This document shows positions 10,278 to 22,400 of a stretch of 64,000 nucleotides of DNA, one piece after another; the first letter of the stretch is position 1, and each line of letters begins with the position of its first letter. Source of the stretch: Phytophthora colocasiae (taxonomy: Eukaryota; Oomycota; Peronosporomycetes; Peronosporales; Peronosporaceae). The stretch lies in contig JAGKQI010000043.1 of the NCBI GenBank assembly GCA_018806915.1, forward strand, positions 124,001-188,000. The letters run 5' to 3'. The notes under the pieces were generated by a model. That model did no database searches and was not told the DNA's origin. It saw only the letters and a program-made list of their open reading frames with translations. The translations under genes and the position numbers were made by a program.

Positions 10278-13200
10278 TTAATTGTGTGGTTCACCTATAG
10301 AAGCCTGATATGCAAATAAACGATTCAGAACTGAATCTGTTTCTTTCATGTGGTCTGTACTTGGATCAAGTGGTGCTATGGAGACATCAAGTTGTGTCTG
10401 GGCGATGGTAGACCAAGGTGGCTTGGATGGTAGTACTGTTCCAGAGTTATTCCTGAAGTTGTGGATGCTGTTTATGCCGGCTGATGCAAGTTGTTTGCAT
10501 GCTTGGAGTTCCTTGAGTTGGGGTTTTCCCCATTGGATTGCGAAGAACATGTTGAACATGGCTTGCAAATTTGGCCTTCTGGTCGCTGTCTTCCGAAGTG
10601 ATACTGCATCCCAGCATTCTACCCGCAGCACGACTCTGTTGGGTTCTGTGATCTTGATTATTGCTTCAATTCCTTGTTGTAGAATAGTCTGTGCGTTATC
10701 TTTGAGCCCCAGTTGCGAGGTTTCACTGACAGTTCCCGCTGCATATAGTTTCCAGCGTCCAATACCATCGAGCTTGAATATCATCCAAGCTCCTGAGACC
10801 AACTTGTTCTGATCAATCTTGACGTAATATCGCACGAGCCATCTGTCAAGATCTTCCATTTCTATTCCAGTCTTGATGGTTTTCATGATTCCCATGCACG
10901 TTTCCAGACAGTATCCCAATACTCGTGTAGCTGACTTGCCTTGCCATGCACTCGCGATTGCTGTTACTTGATAATATCCAGCCGCCCATATAATATCTTG
11001 TACTTCTTCTGTCGAATAAATGATTCCTTCAAACACTGCTTTGTTGCGAAGTCTCCACAAGAGCACAGGTGACTGTTGTCCAGACCTTCCAGAGTGTTGC
11101 CATTGCAAGGTCATGCTCCTTGATCCATCTTGTTGTACATTCCTGCGCGACCGCCATAAAGTTGACTGTTATTGCCGGTGTCTGTCTGGTTGCTATGTTT
11201 ACGAGGAGGGTTTCTCGCTCGTCCTGAGTGGTTTCTCGTGCCATCCATCGATCGATCCAGATTTTCCAAGAAGCTCTGGCTCTACTACATTCCCATGTGA
11301 TATGATCAATAGTTTCCTCGCTGCAATTGCATTGTAGAGCTGGACAGTCTCGATACTCTGGCCACCCTGCATGATAAAGATTTACCTTTCCCAAAGCCAA
11401 CCGGTAAATAGTCCAGTTCTGATAGTCGGTAAACAGCCCTTGAGTTCTCCACAGTTGCCGCGGGGTTTGAACCGAAGCTGCTTTACCCCATCTTGAAACG
11501 CTCACGAATTGCTTTATCTGTTCGATTACTGGTCCCATCTTGTACTTGGCTTTTCTCCTAAAGTGTTTGGTTCTCTGCTTTCGTAGATTGAAGCTAAGAG
11601 TCTTCGCTGCTCCTGGTTGCTGTTGGCTCCATGGGTAATCTGCAGTCTCTAGTGTTGCCTCAAACGCTATTCCCCAGTAAAATTCCCACTCCTCAATAAG
11701 AAGATAATCATGTGATTTCCTAAATTGATCATTCACCGCTTCTATCTCCCATGACATTCCACCCGGTGTTCTTCGAACAGTAAGAACTTGTTGAGTATTC
11801 CCTGCTCTGCTAGTTGTAGCTATCACCGTGTTTCGTTCTTGTCCTTTTCTCCACTTTAATTTCTCCGACAGTTGCGGTTGATTAATTGCCTTGATTTCGC
11901 TGTGATCCCGACCCCAAGCCTGCCATGGTATGCTTATCATAATATTACGACACCACTTGGTCACTTGTTTGAGGTGCGCTCCCAGTTGTTTTCCTGCTAC
12001 CATAGGTACTGTGATTGTTGCTGCATATTCCCCGGCCATTGTCCGCTCTGGTTCCAGCTCCACCACGATATCTGTCATTTTGGTCGATCTTATTGCTGGA
12101 TATTCCTTTTCTTTTAACGGCTTCCCATTTCCATTAATTACACACCCATTGTCATGCCACAGGGAATTCAATAAAAACTCTGTTTGTTCAGCGGTCAATT
12201 TTCTTGTCGTGATATTCTGCGTTGAGAAACGAATCTTGTCGTGATCTAGCTGGTAACTTGAACTTCGCGCAGCCCCAGCACTGATAATACTTTTGATATC
12301 GTTCCGTTCTGCTTCAGATGGTACTATTCCAGCTGATTGAGCCTCCCACAATTCCACTACTCCAACCGCCTGTGAAGTTGTCACTGGTGCTCCTCGTTTT
12401 TCTCGAAGCTGTTCTTTGAGCATTTGCTGCTCTGTAGGTCTGAAGAAGCAGCCTGATGTTTCACATGTTTTACTTCTATGAACCGTCTCATGCCAGGCTA
12501 CTGAATACTCGTCTTGCTCAGCTTGTATCCATCGTTCAGCCATGTTACATCTGGTGGCTTGAAGCGCCGAGTGAATATCTTGTAGTCCTAGACCCCCATC
12601 GTTTCTCGGAGCGAAAACCAGAGCTGGGTTCAATTTGTGTTTCGAGGTTACTGTTGCTGTTTTCGCGTTCCAAACAAAATTTTTCTGAAGGTTTTCCAGT
12701 AGTTTCATCACTGCTTTTGAAGGCAGATACTGCTTGCCTGTGTACAAAATACTCGGAAGTGCCACTACGTTAAAGAGAAGCACGCGTTGGTTGACTGAAT
12801 TACTCATAGTTGACGCGATCTTCAGCCTTTTTTGGATCTTATTTACCCGGATCTCCCAATTTTCAAGGGAAGTATCATTATTTCCCACCCAATATCCCAG
12901 CTGCCGTGTACTTGCGTTCGGATCTAGCACCGGAAACCCATTCCATTTGACTGGAGTCCCGTTGGAATTCATTCCAATCAGTATACTCTTTTCTGGTTGA
13001 ACTTGGAGACCCGACATGCTCCCAAATTCCGCTAATAATTCTTTTACTTGATCCAGTTCCTCCAGCGAACTCATGAACACTGTACTATCATCCACAAATG
13101 ACGAAAACTTGTGACGTACAGGCTGATTACCAGTAATTGCGATTCCTTTCAATTGTTGGTGTTGATTGATCGCTCTGCTGAGTGAATCGACCGCTAGTAT

Positions 13201-15352
13201 GAATAGCAGTGGTGCCATTGGGCATCCCTGTCGGATTCCTGAATTTACTCCCCATTCCTTCGAGAGTTTGCCGTTAACTTGATACTGCGCTGTCGTTCCT
13301 TCATGCAGTTGGTGTATCACATTAAGGAACGTCTCCGAAAATCCATATCTTCTGAGAACTTTGATCATGTAAGCTCTATCCAACGTATCGTATGCTTTCC
13401 GTAGATCGAGGCATAGCACACCTGGGCTGCTGTTCCACGGAGTGTCCGATTTTTTCACTTTGCCCCAACACTGCCCGGAGTATTGTTATCGTTTTGTCGA
13501 TGCTACGTCCTCTTACAAATCCTTGCTGACTTGAACTTATAAGCTTCGGTAGGACCTGATGCATCCGTTCTGCTAGATTCTGCCAAATAATTTGTACGCC
13601 GTATTCAACAGTGCTATAGGTCTATAGTCCAGAGCATCACTTGAATCTCCTTTTTCTCAGTGGAACCACCGTTGCTTTAAGAAAGGATTTTGGAACTCCA
13701 TCTCCCCCCATGATCGCGTTATACAGCTTTGTTAGACTTGGAGTTAACTGGTCTCCAAAATCTTTGTAAAAATCATGATTTAACCCCGTTGTCCCTGCTG
13801 TCTTATGTCTTTTCAGTTTCTGGATTGCCCCCCAAGTTTCCTGCTCAGTTATTGGTGCTACGATTGCAGCAGTCTCGTCCTTAGTAACTCTGATGTTCTC
13901 TGGTATGTTCACAAAGTTGTTGAGCCGTTCATCAAGCTCCTCCACATTAGTCGTAGCATGTGATTGAGCGAAAATGTGGCTCCACTCTGAAGCCATCCTC
14001 TCCTCAATTGGATAGTTGATCTCGTAAAAGTGTCCTGCTGATGTTCGAATCTGCGAAATCGTCTGATTTCTTTGCCAGTCGGAATTACGCTTATAAAATC
14101 GTCGAATTTCTTCTGGAGATCCAATTAATCTTTGACCAAACGATCTTGAAGCACGGATTCTTGCCGATTTGGCAAGATCTTCCATTAGCTGACCTCGAGT
14201 ACTGCGCGGAGTCCGTGTTTCTGCTCGCAGAGTTCGAAAATATCGATCTGTTTGCTGTCTGTCTCTCCTTCTGGTTTCTCGTAACATTTCCTGCACTTGA
14301 GCTACCAACTTGTCCCATTCCGCCACTGGATGATCACTGGATTCAAATTGGTCAAGAAGGGGGACTAGCTTAGCTTCAATCGTGTCACGAATTCGCTGTG
14401 GTCGCCCACTAAGTATCGGATAGTATGACTTTGTGCTATTGGAACGTGATTGTGGAGTTCCCGTTGCTAGCTCAAGACGGACTTCCTGGTGATCCGAATC
14501 GTGGGCTGGGCTTAAAACATCAATCCATTGAGTTACCAGCATAGGCTCTCCTTTCACATAAAATCTATCCAGTCTGCTCGCTCCATCTTTCCTCCAAAAT
14601 GTGAAATGCTGCAGTGGATCATTATCTTCTTCTTCCATGTCAAGATCTCTGTTCATTTCTACCGCGTCTGTAAGCTCATGATTATCCACCAATTCCTTCA
14701 ATTCCACGCTCTCACATCCAGCTGTGCTTGGTTTTCTTGCCACTACTCGGTCTTTCTTGGGCCTGAGCACACAGTTAAAATCACCTCCAATTATTACCAC
14801 TTCGTGATCCTTTAGCCACAAATCGAGCTCCTTGAAAAACGCAGGTTTCTTCGCCTTATCTGAAGGAGCGTACACATTTACCACAAGCCAATTATTTACT
14901 TCAATAGCCATAATTCGGGGTGTCCATTCTTCTTCTCTCCATGGTTGTATTTTGCAGCTGAATTCAGGAGAACACATTATTCCCAATCCTGCTGACCTGG
15001 ATTCCGTTGTTGTCCAATAACTGAGTGGATTCTCAGTTCGTGCTAGTTGCCAAGTGCGTTGCCACGCTTCTTGTATTTCGCTGACTTCCTGTTTTGAACG
15101 TAGTGACGTTTCCTGTACCATTATAATGTCTGGTTGTCTCCGTCCTCGTCTTCTTCTCCATCCATTGATCCATTTTCTTCTTGACTTCTTGGCGAAACCT
15201 CTCAGGTTTTGAGTGGCTATCGTCATGTCGATTTCTTTTTTCTTGTGGAATTTCTCATTTAGTGCTGGCTCATCGAAGAGCGCCGCAATATTACTCAATT
15301 CAGCGTAATAATCTCCTTCAGGTAGCTCCAGACAGTGAATTGTATCTGTCAT
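10278..15352 (-). pseudogene. LINE ORF2: endonuclease-reverse transcriptase, frameshifted
   Basis: The N-terminal part (13637-15352) holds a complete-looking EEP/APE endonuclease: TQNLRG, VQETS, NVYAPS, GGDFN, SRLDRF and SDH motifs in order. A reverse transcriptase follows: VVPLRK, then after shifts QQGFVRGRS, CLDLRKAYDTLD, GIRQGCPMAPLLF, and the catalytic FVDD near 13090. Farther on is a CNCSEETIDHITWEC-type C-x-C...H-x4-C knuckle near 11300. At least four frame shifts are visible: near 13655 in an A-run after the VVPLRK motif, near 13575, near 13465, and near 11080 before the C-terminal segment 10278-11080. The shifts in the RT core make this copy non-functional. The last 270 residues have no assignable domain. 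The ATG at 15350-15352 lies one codon past the ORF1 stop, in the same frame. Confidence 0.9.
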
Positions 15353-15355
15353 TTT

Positions 15356-18300
15356 CTACTGTTGGTTTTGGAGATTCTCCGTTGACTCCGGTACGGTCGC
15401 TAAGGTCTTCGCAAACTTCGTCTCTAGGATAGCCCAGCATCCAACCGTATCCACCCCATGTATGGCTGCGTGTAGTTCGGGATTCACTTCCAATGTTTCA
15501 AAAAGCAGATCCAGGTGCCCGATCAGACTTTCAGGTATACTCCCCGTTGCCCCTGCTAGATTTGATAGTTCCTCCCTGTAAATAAGTGCTGCCAACACCA
15601 TTCTTGACAGTTTTTGTCGCTCTGCTTCTCTACATAGCTTCAGAAGTTCGGAGTTGAGAAACTTTTGTTTCTTCATTGACCCCCAAAATGACCTCGCGTA
15701 AATATTGTAGGGATCATTCTTGCTTTTCACCTGGTCTTGGAAAGCAATCTTCCACTCCTGCAGCCACTGCTTTGATTCTATTGACCTCTCCATTGCGATC
15801 AATTGACTCATACAAGTAACCAGGCATTCCCTACGATACGGTAGCGTCCATTCATCAAATACTGCATCTGTCATTGTACTTAGGATGTAGTCCGGCGACT
15901 GGAATTTCTGAAGCAGGGCCATAACGGCCTCAGGCGCCGTTCGAACTACTTTTTTCCATTGCGTTATATCCATGGGCATGGTTGGAAATGGAGCTTGCGT
16001 TTGCTGCCAAGTTGTACTTAGCTCATTCCACTCCATCTTTAACACTTGTTCCTTTAGTCTGTTTGTCCCCAACGAATTGTTTTCCCCAAAAAATCGACCC
16101 GTTCCCAAGCGATCCTTTTTGGAATTTGTGCTTCTGTCCACTTGGACACTCCGCGATGCGTCTCCTTGATCCGACGGTGTCCATTCAGACGTTTGGTTTG
16201 AGGTTTCACTAGTTTGTGAGAAAGTAAAGGTTGATGATGGCCCAGTAAAATTTAAGTGGTGATGCCAGTCGTGGATCACTGCTGGCGTAACTGCAAATTC
16301 TTGCGCCCATTTCCTCACAGTATCTGCCACCGTTAAGTTTGCTGCCCGTAATGCTGCTCGTTTCTCTGGTGCCATTCCTTCCAACCCTTGAGCCACATAT
16401 GTCTGCAATACTTGGCCTCCTTCTCCTTCACGTTGGTAATTCTCGTCTTGCTCCTCCTGACTGTGATTTTGCAGCTTCTCCTCCATCAATTCGTCTTCGT
16501 CCTCAATCTGATCTTCCGTCTCCCTCTCTTTCGCTGGAGAGGTTTCTTCCTCTGGTACTTGAACGTTGGATTCTATCTCCATCTGCGATTCCTCATTTCC
16601 GTGTAGGCTACCGTAGAACCGAAGCCAGGAATAATGATCACCAGTGTATAAAAGTACAATCGGTTCAGCTTTCTTCCTGTTTTCTGGCTTACACGCTTTC
16701 TGGAGTGCAGCGACCCATCTCCTTGGTTTTCCAGCTTTCATCATCCTTTCCTTCGCAGAAAAGTATTCAAAGCCGCGAACTTTCACGTCTCCTGGTTCAA
16801 AGATGTTATAACATGCCGAGTTCATTCCGTTTCTGGCATCGACAGTGAAGATTGGCCGTCGTAGAATCTTCGCCATCATTCGTAACGTCTCCGTTGATCC
16901 CCAGTAGCGTACTGGAATCCTCGTGTCTAGTTTGGACGTGGTTTTACTCTGTTCAACAATGTAGTCTTGGTATTGAGTTTTGGATTGGCTTGCATTGAGC
17001 TTTGGCTGATTACTCGTATCGAAGACTCCACCTCGTCTCGCCAAGTCTTTCAGTAAGCGAACTCGCTCATCATGGGGGTATTCTTGCTCAAAAAAATGGT
17101 TTGTAGCTGCGACTATTCCTTGTTTGATTTTTCCAGTAAGGTTTTCCAGAGGTACCACATTATCTTGCTGGCTGAAATCTTTCGCCAACAATGCCATTGC
17201 CACCGCATAGAATTGGCAATTACCCGTCCTAGGTGTAGTTACCTGCTCAAGCCTGCAGTCTTGAAGTACTTGCAGTCCGGTTACTTCCTCATTGGGATAC
17301 TTTGCCACATCTAATTGTAAACATGCATCATAGATTTCTTGTTCAGTTTTTCCTCGTTTTTCCACAATGAGTTTCTCCATAAGATCTCTCTGCTTCGTCA
17401 TGGCACTGGAGCTGTTTCTGATTGCCCGATGGATTTCCTCTGTGATAGTCCTGCCTGTTTGTCTGGCCACTTGAGCTCTCTCTGCCTCTGGTTCCAAAGT
17501 TTGCTTTGAGGCTTCAATCGAATCAGTTTTACTTTCTTTACCGTCTTCTTCCTCCATACGTTTGCTGTGGTTTGGTAGGTCCTTCACCGCTGAACCTTTC
17601 GACTTCCTATTGTCATTCCCAGCCATTTTCCACTCGTTATCTGGATGCGTAGTGGAAATCATCCCTGAGGAATTATTATCCTCTCGTTTCAAGATCTGCA
17701 TTGTTGGCTGTTTCTCAGCTTTTCGGTTGTTTGTCTTTGTTTCTGTTTTTCCTGTTGTTCGTTCATCCAAAGCTGCTCAAGCCCTTCCACACTTGTTATT
17801 GTCGACGGTTGGCGAGGTAAAGTTTCAATATCTTCAGCAGTCACTTTCAAGCTGAATTGGGATTTCCAGAAGTCATCTGACGCCTTGCATACTGTTCGCA
17901 TGTGCCCATTAGCTCCACACGAGAAGCATGGCGACGCAGGATTTCGGCTCACGTGATGAACCAAGATTTTGGTACCTTCCCAGTTGATGAAACGTATCCC
18001 ATCGAGGAATTGAGGGCAATGGTTGCATCGGAAAAATATGTCCCATGTATCTGTCTGAGGTATTTGTCCCGCTGTGGTAGGCTCTTGCCACGTATGATAC
18101 ACCCTTGGAATTGTCTGTGAATGTACGCATCGATTGCTGCCTCGTCCAAAAAGCGAGATAGGTTGAGGAGTCTGACATGGTACCTGTCCCGTGGTAGTTC
18201 GTCCCTAATGCCATCTGCCCCAACTTGGCGTCCCCATACTGCTTTGGATCTGTCGGTACCGCCGGTAGCCGTCCCAGATTCTACCTCATGTGCATTTCTG

Positions 18301-19779
18301 TAATGGAAACTTGCGATTCCTGAAATTCAACACTGTAAATTCCTTACTCCATTTGCTGGCCATTTCTCTCGTCCAAAAGATCAAGTGGATTGCATGCTGT
18401 CCTTGGTCATAACATATCTGCTTGGCTTCCTGTAACATTGCCGTGACTTTAGCTGATCATTACCACTGTTGTTGATCCCAAGCAAGAACTCATGCGTCAG
18501 ACGCTTTCTTGTCTGGAATTGTGGGTAGATCTTGAACTCTGGATACAGCTTGAGGATCAGATCGCCTTCAACTTGCGCCTTGATGGTGTTCTGAATTTTT
18601 CGATAGGCTTGAGGATCGCATATACGTTTCCAGAAAGTCTGGAAGTCTCGGGCACAAAATTGTGCCTTCCAAAATCCCTCTGATAATAGTACTTTCGATC
18701 TCGGTCGGCTTTCCGGAGGTGACTAGGAAAACCGTATCGAATTTCACAGGTTTGTCGTAGTTCCTTGATTTGCTCAGGGGAGAATGCACTTTGAAGAAAT
18801 CGGTAAATGGACGGCTTCCCTTCCGTCATTTCAATGTCCTCTATTCCTTCTTCCTTCTCGTGAGCTGGAAACAGCCGTTTTGACCACGGATTCGCTGCTG
18901 GGGCTGGTTTAGCTTGCACTGATTTCACAAGTACGTCTAGCGTCTCACTCAAAGAGCTTCTGGACTTGTAAATGGCTCGTGTCATCGCTTGGAGGCGTGC
19001 TCTCCATTTTCTCGCATCAGCTTGCCCTTCCTCGACGTCGATCAGGAATAGCTTAACTATGAGATCCACTTCATCCTGTTCCAAAGCTGGGTATCTACGC
19101 CGTGCTGGAGGAAGGAATTCTTCGGGATGCTTAGCAAATACTTCTTCAAACATGATCTGCAAGTACTCCGTTTCACGTTCCGTTTCGATTGCCTGACTGA
19201 GAGTTTGGTCTCGCATTTGATCCACTAAGAATGCATGCATTTCAGTGAAGCTCAGCTCCTCCATGTCAACATCGTCAAATATTGGTGGATCTTCTTTTTC
19301 TTCAGTTTCTTCCTGTTTCTGGGTTGATTTTTCTTCTTTGTGTTCTCTCGTTGATTGCCCGTGGAAGTACCCGTGCTATCATCAGTCTCACCATCATCTC
19401 GTCCGTCTCTTTCTCGCGATGACCTTGCAACCGGTTGATTTCCTGGTTTCTCCACAGTTGGTTCCTCCTCCGGCTGTGGGGACTGTGTTGTTACATCAGT
19501 GACTTCTTGTTTCTTGTTCGTTTCGACCTCCGACCTATCGGGAGGCACCCTTGGTACCTTCCTTCCAGGTGGATCTCCTTGGTCCTTCATGTCGTGACGT
19601 TCAATCCTCCGCTGGAAGATCTTGTTACTCCGAATAGAAGGACGTATACTTAGATCAAGTCTTTCACCCTTGGATCTTTGTCTTTCACACTCTCTTTTGT
19701 GTTGATTCACACCTCCTTCTGGAGAAGGCTCCTCCCAATCACGACCTCTCGTCGCGGCTTTCGCTGTAAAATCGGAAGT
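15356..19779 (-). pseudogene. LINE ORF1: CCHC knuckle plus OTU-like cysteine protease, frameshifted
   Basis: A gag-like ORF1 scattered over several frames: 19252-19710, 18557-19264, pieces between 18100 and 18560, 17689-18102, and the intact stretch 15356-17770. A retroviral-type zinc knuckle CFSCGANGHMRTVC (CX2CX4HX4C) is at about 17887-17928. Downstream (about 16600-17230) is an OTU-like protease domain: TGNCQFYAVA with catalytic Cys near 17218, a WGSTETLRMMAKILRRPIF segment typical of OTU folds, and the C-terminal GDHYSWL with the catalytic His near 16636. The usual Asp before G-N-C is replaced by Thr. OTU proteins cleave ubiquitin chains; its role in a retrotransposon is unknown. The 5' part is Lys/Arg/Glu-rich and open to the junction without an ATG. 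Confidence 0.85.
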
Positions 19780-19795
19780 GCCATGGATACTAACT
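19780..19795. repeat. Target-site duplication, right copy
   Basis: Identical 16-mer to 10227-10242. It carries a duplicate of the zinc-finger gene's start codon, which now reads into LINE sequence and ends after about 25 codons. Confidence 0.93.
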
Positions 19796-19961
19796 ACACT
19801 TCTGTACTACTTTTTTAGAGTCTAACACACAAGTGTACCATTACGGTACTACCAAATGGTACAAAAAGATCTTTCCGAGTTGAAAGGACGTAGGGATATC
19901 TTATGCTTGTCAAATTGACTTTGCCTCCACCAACCTCCAAGAACCTTTTACTATAATACGG
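19796..19961. promoter_or_regulatory. Orphaned native 5' region of the zinc-finger gene, shared with the membrane-protein gene
   Basis: Before the LINE insertion this would have been a divergent intergenic region of about 177 bp between the zinc-finger ATG and the ATG at 19962. After insertion it lies 9.5 kb from the zinc-finger coding sequence. No specific factor site was recognised. Confidence 0.6.
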
Positions 19962-20519
19962 ATGCCTGCGTACGCTGGAGCAGACCCAAGCCGTCACGAC
20001 AGCTACCACTCGCTCTTGGCGCAGAACGACGTGTTTGCTGAGGAGCAGCAGGCCAGACAGAACCAACTGGACTCGTTATTGAACGATCTGGCACCTCCCA
20101 CTGACCTTGAAGCGGTGAAGAACTTCCTGGCCAGTGACGCCAACAAACAGGACAAAATAGAGCAACTCGTGAACTTCCTGGCTGACGACAGTCCACAGCA
20201 GCAACTGCATGACGAACTCTTGGCGGACACGGACGTCTTCGCGGACGAGAAGGCGACGAGACAGAAGAAACTGGATGAACTGGTCGACAGTCTAAGTACG
20301 ACCACGGCGCCTCCAGTTGGAATGACCTCTGCCTTATTGGCGACGGACGCTAACGACGTGGACGTTGCCTACATGCAGCCTTCCTTCCTGCATATGATTG
20401 GAGGCGCCGTCGTGCTCATCGCAGTTGTGGTGCTGGCCGTTGTAACCAAGCGATCGCGGTCGAAACACGAGGCTGAGGACGACCGCAAGGACTTCAGCTA
20501 CAGCATCCTGTACGAGTGA
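19962..20519 (+). CDS. Small single-pass membrane protein of unknown function
   Basis: 185 residues, not assigned to a family. It has no signal peptide. Two similar segments, NDVFAEEQQARQNQLDSLL (about 22-40) and TDVFADEKATRQKKLDELV (about 91-109), form an internal helical repeat. Between them lies DLEAVKNFLASDANKQDKIE. One hydrophobic stretch (MIGGAVVLIAVVVLAVVT, about 144-161) is followed by the basic KRSRSKHE, so a cytosolic basic tail and type III or tail-anchored-like topology is likely. The ATG at 19962 is the first plausible start; a missed upstream exon with a signal peptide cannot be excluded. Helical, acidic and N-terminal to a membrane anchor, it superficially resembles SNARE-like architecture, but no SNARE motif is seen. 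Confidence 0.55.
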   Translation: MPAYAGADPSRHDSYHSLLAQNDVFAEEQQARQNQLDSLLNDLAPPTDLEAVKNFLASDANKQDKIEQLVNFLADDSPQQQLHDELLADTDVFADEKATRQKKLDELVDSLSTTTAPPVGMTSALLATDANDVDVAYMQPSFLHMIGGAVVLIAVVVLAVVTKRSRSKHEAEDDRKDFSYSILYE

Positions 20520-22294
20520 ACAAGGATCCGCGATCTACTGGGACGGCAGGTTGGTAGGTAGATCGACGTGCTTGTCAATCCTGAATACATGTCACTATTT
20601 CATTTTAGTGGATATGTACGCTTCGTTCTACTTCCACCTCAACCTCAACGCCCATGCAGCCACCTTTTATTCTTGGCGTGGCCCACCGGTCGCAACCGCC
20701 GACGCGGTGACGGTCGGGACTTCTCAATTAGACAAACAGGTCGATGAAGATGGAGGCTCTCGCGTACTTGGCGCGCTCAGACAGCTCCGACTCGGACGAC
20801 GACTTGAGCTCTAGCGACGGACGTCCCACGCCTCTAGACCCCGAGTACTGGCGGGGCATCACACACTCGCGGGAGTCGATGCCCACAGCTGCCTACAGAC
20901 ACAGAGGTAGAATGGAGCCGCCTTTGCATCATTACGACCAACACTACCACGCTCCTGCTTCAGCTCCAGCCAGCTACCCCACGTACTACCAGCACCAGCG
21001 TCCCGTAATCTCTCCCCCCGCCACAATGTACGGCCACCCGGGGGTATACAGCGGTGGAAACGTCCTCACGTCTCCGATCAACTACCAGGTCGGTCCTCCG
21101 ATCATCCCTGTCAGCCCCGTCGCTCAGATAGACGCAAACTACTTGCAGCATTCTGGAGTGGCCATGACCCACGGGTTGCATCGTTCGGCAGACTGGGGCA
21201 ACTCGCAGCCTCGAAACTACTCGACAGCCGTCGCCCCAGTGTCGACGCCGCAGCAACTAAAGCTACTGGTGCGAGAGGCCATGGTTCGAGCACAGGCGTA
21301 TCTCGACTTGGTGCCGTTCTTCCAGTCCTACGACTTGTCGTACGCAGGTGGTGTCCATCTGGGGTCAGTCCAAGAAGCTCTGGGTAGAATGGGGGTGATA
21401 CTCCGGGACCACGTGCTCCAAAGTATCGGCCAGCTCTTCAGCATCCCTGGGTCGGGGCTAGTGGATTATGTGGCCTTTGGACGCTTCCTCGAACTTGACG
21501 CGCAGGAGCTGTAAGTGGCTGTCACTAACTAGTAGGAGACGCATTTTACTGACACAACTTTCCTCTCCTACTACAGGGACGATATGCGGTCCATAGTTGC
21601 TGCTCGACGAAGTGTCTTGGTTAACAGCGGCATTGAACTCGGCGGCATTTTCGCACAGTATGACTCGCATCATACTGGGTTCGTCTCTCGAGCGACGTTC
21701 GCTGCGCTGCTGCGAGACTACAACATTTCCATCCCGGAGACGACGCTGCATTTCTTAATGATTCAACTCGCAAAGCCGTCGGACACGACCTCTGTTTCGT
21801 ACGTGCGTTTCCTCGAGATGACGGACGTTGGAGTTGCGAGGAGTGCTTCGGTGAATCCGCCTCATAGCCGCCCGATGGAAAACTCTCCGCCTCGCTTCAG
21901 CAGCTGGCAAAACGGGAGATTGAATCCGTTTGAACACGAAAGTCCAGCTCGAGGATTTGAACTGCAAACTGCGGTTCCTATGGCTACCCATGCTACCAGG
22001 GTCGTGGATCATGCCTCTGCTAGCCCTGACTTTGCTACGCCACTGCCGAGGCTCGGTTGGGTCTGTCGGGTGTGCACGCACCAGCAGATTGCGGATTGGG
22101 CAACCCATTGCGAAATCTGCGAGACATCCAAGCCGCGACCTGGGTTGCGTGGAGAAGGATACATCAAGTGTTTACACTGCAAATTCGACAACAACTACGA
22201 CATGGAGGATTGCGAGATGTGTGGGCGGCCGCTCAATGCCAGCAACAAGAATTTGTCCAAGTCAAAGCGGAAGCGCAAGGCCAAGAAGCGGTAC

Positions 22295-22400
22295 GTCTCA
22301 AGTTCTTCATCCAGCTCGTCATCGTCGTCCTCATCGTCTTCAAGTTCATCGCGTCGTCGCCGAAGCAGCAAACGCAAACCGGAGAAACGATCCCTTTCGT
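22295..22400 (+). repeat. Poly-Ser/Arg low-complexity coding tract
   Basis: TCA/TCG/AGC-rich run encoding about 20 serines followed by an RRRRSSKRK-type basic block. RS-like tracts of this sort commonly serve as phosphorylated linkers or nuclear localisation signals. Confidence 0.8.

Larger units (their letters stand above)
10243..19779 (-). mobile_element. APE-type non-LTR retrotransposon (LINE), decayed, with OTU domain
   Basis: A 9.5 kb insertion on the minus strand. Its 3' end is a short oligo-A (oligo-T on plus, just after 10242), followed by the 16-bp target-site duplication; the 5' end abuts the second copy at 19780. It encodes a CCHC knuckle and OTU-like domain (ORF1) followed by an apurinic-type endonuclease, reverse transcriptase and C-terminal Cys/His motif (ORF2), which is the classical two-ORF LINE order. 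No long terminal repeats are seen. Reading frames are interrupted by several single-base shifts in both ORFs, so this copy should be immobile. ORF1 stays open without an ATG right up to the 5' junction, suggesting 5' truncation. Clade assignment (L1, Tx1 or another APE clade) cannot be made by eye. Confidence 0.93.

Noticed and set aside
10278..11080. Possible RNase H domain at the LINE C terminus
   Set aside because: The expected D-E-D-D residues could not be placed. Only an uninformative region near GAWMIFKLDGIG was seen.
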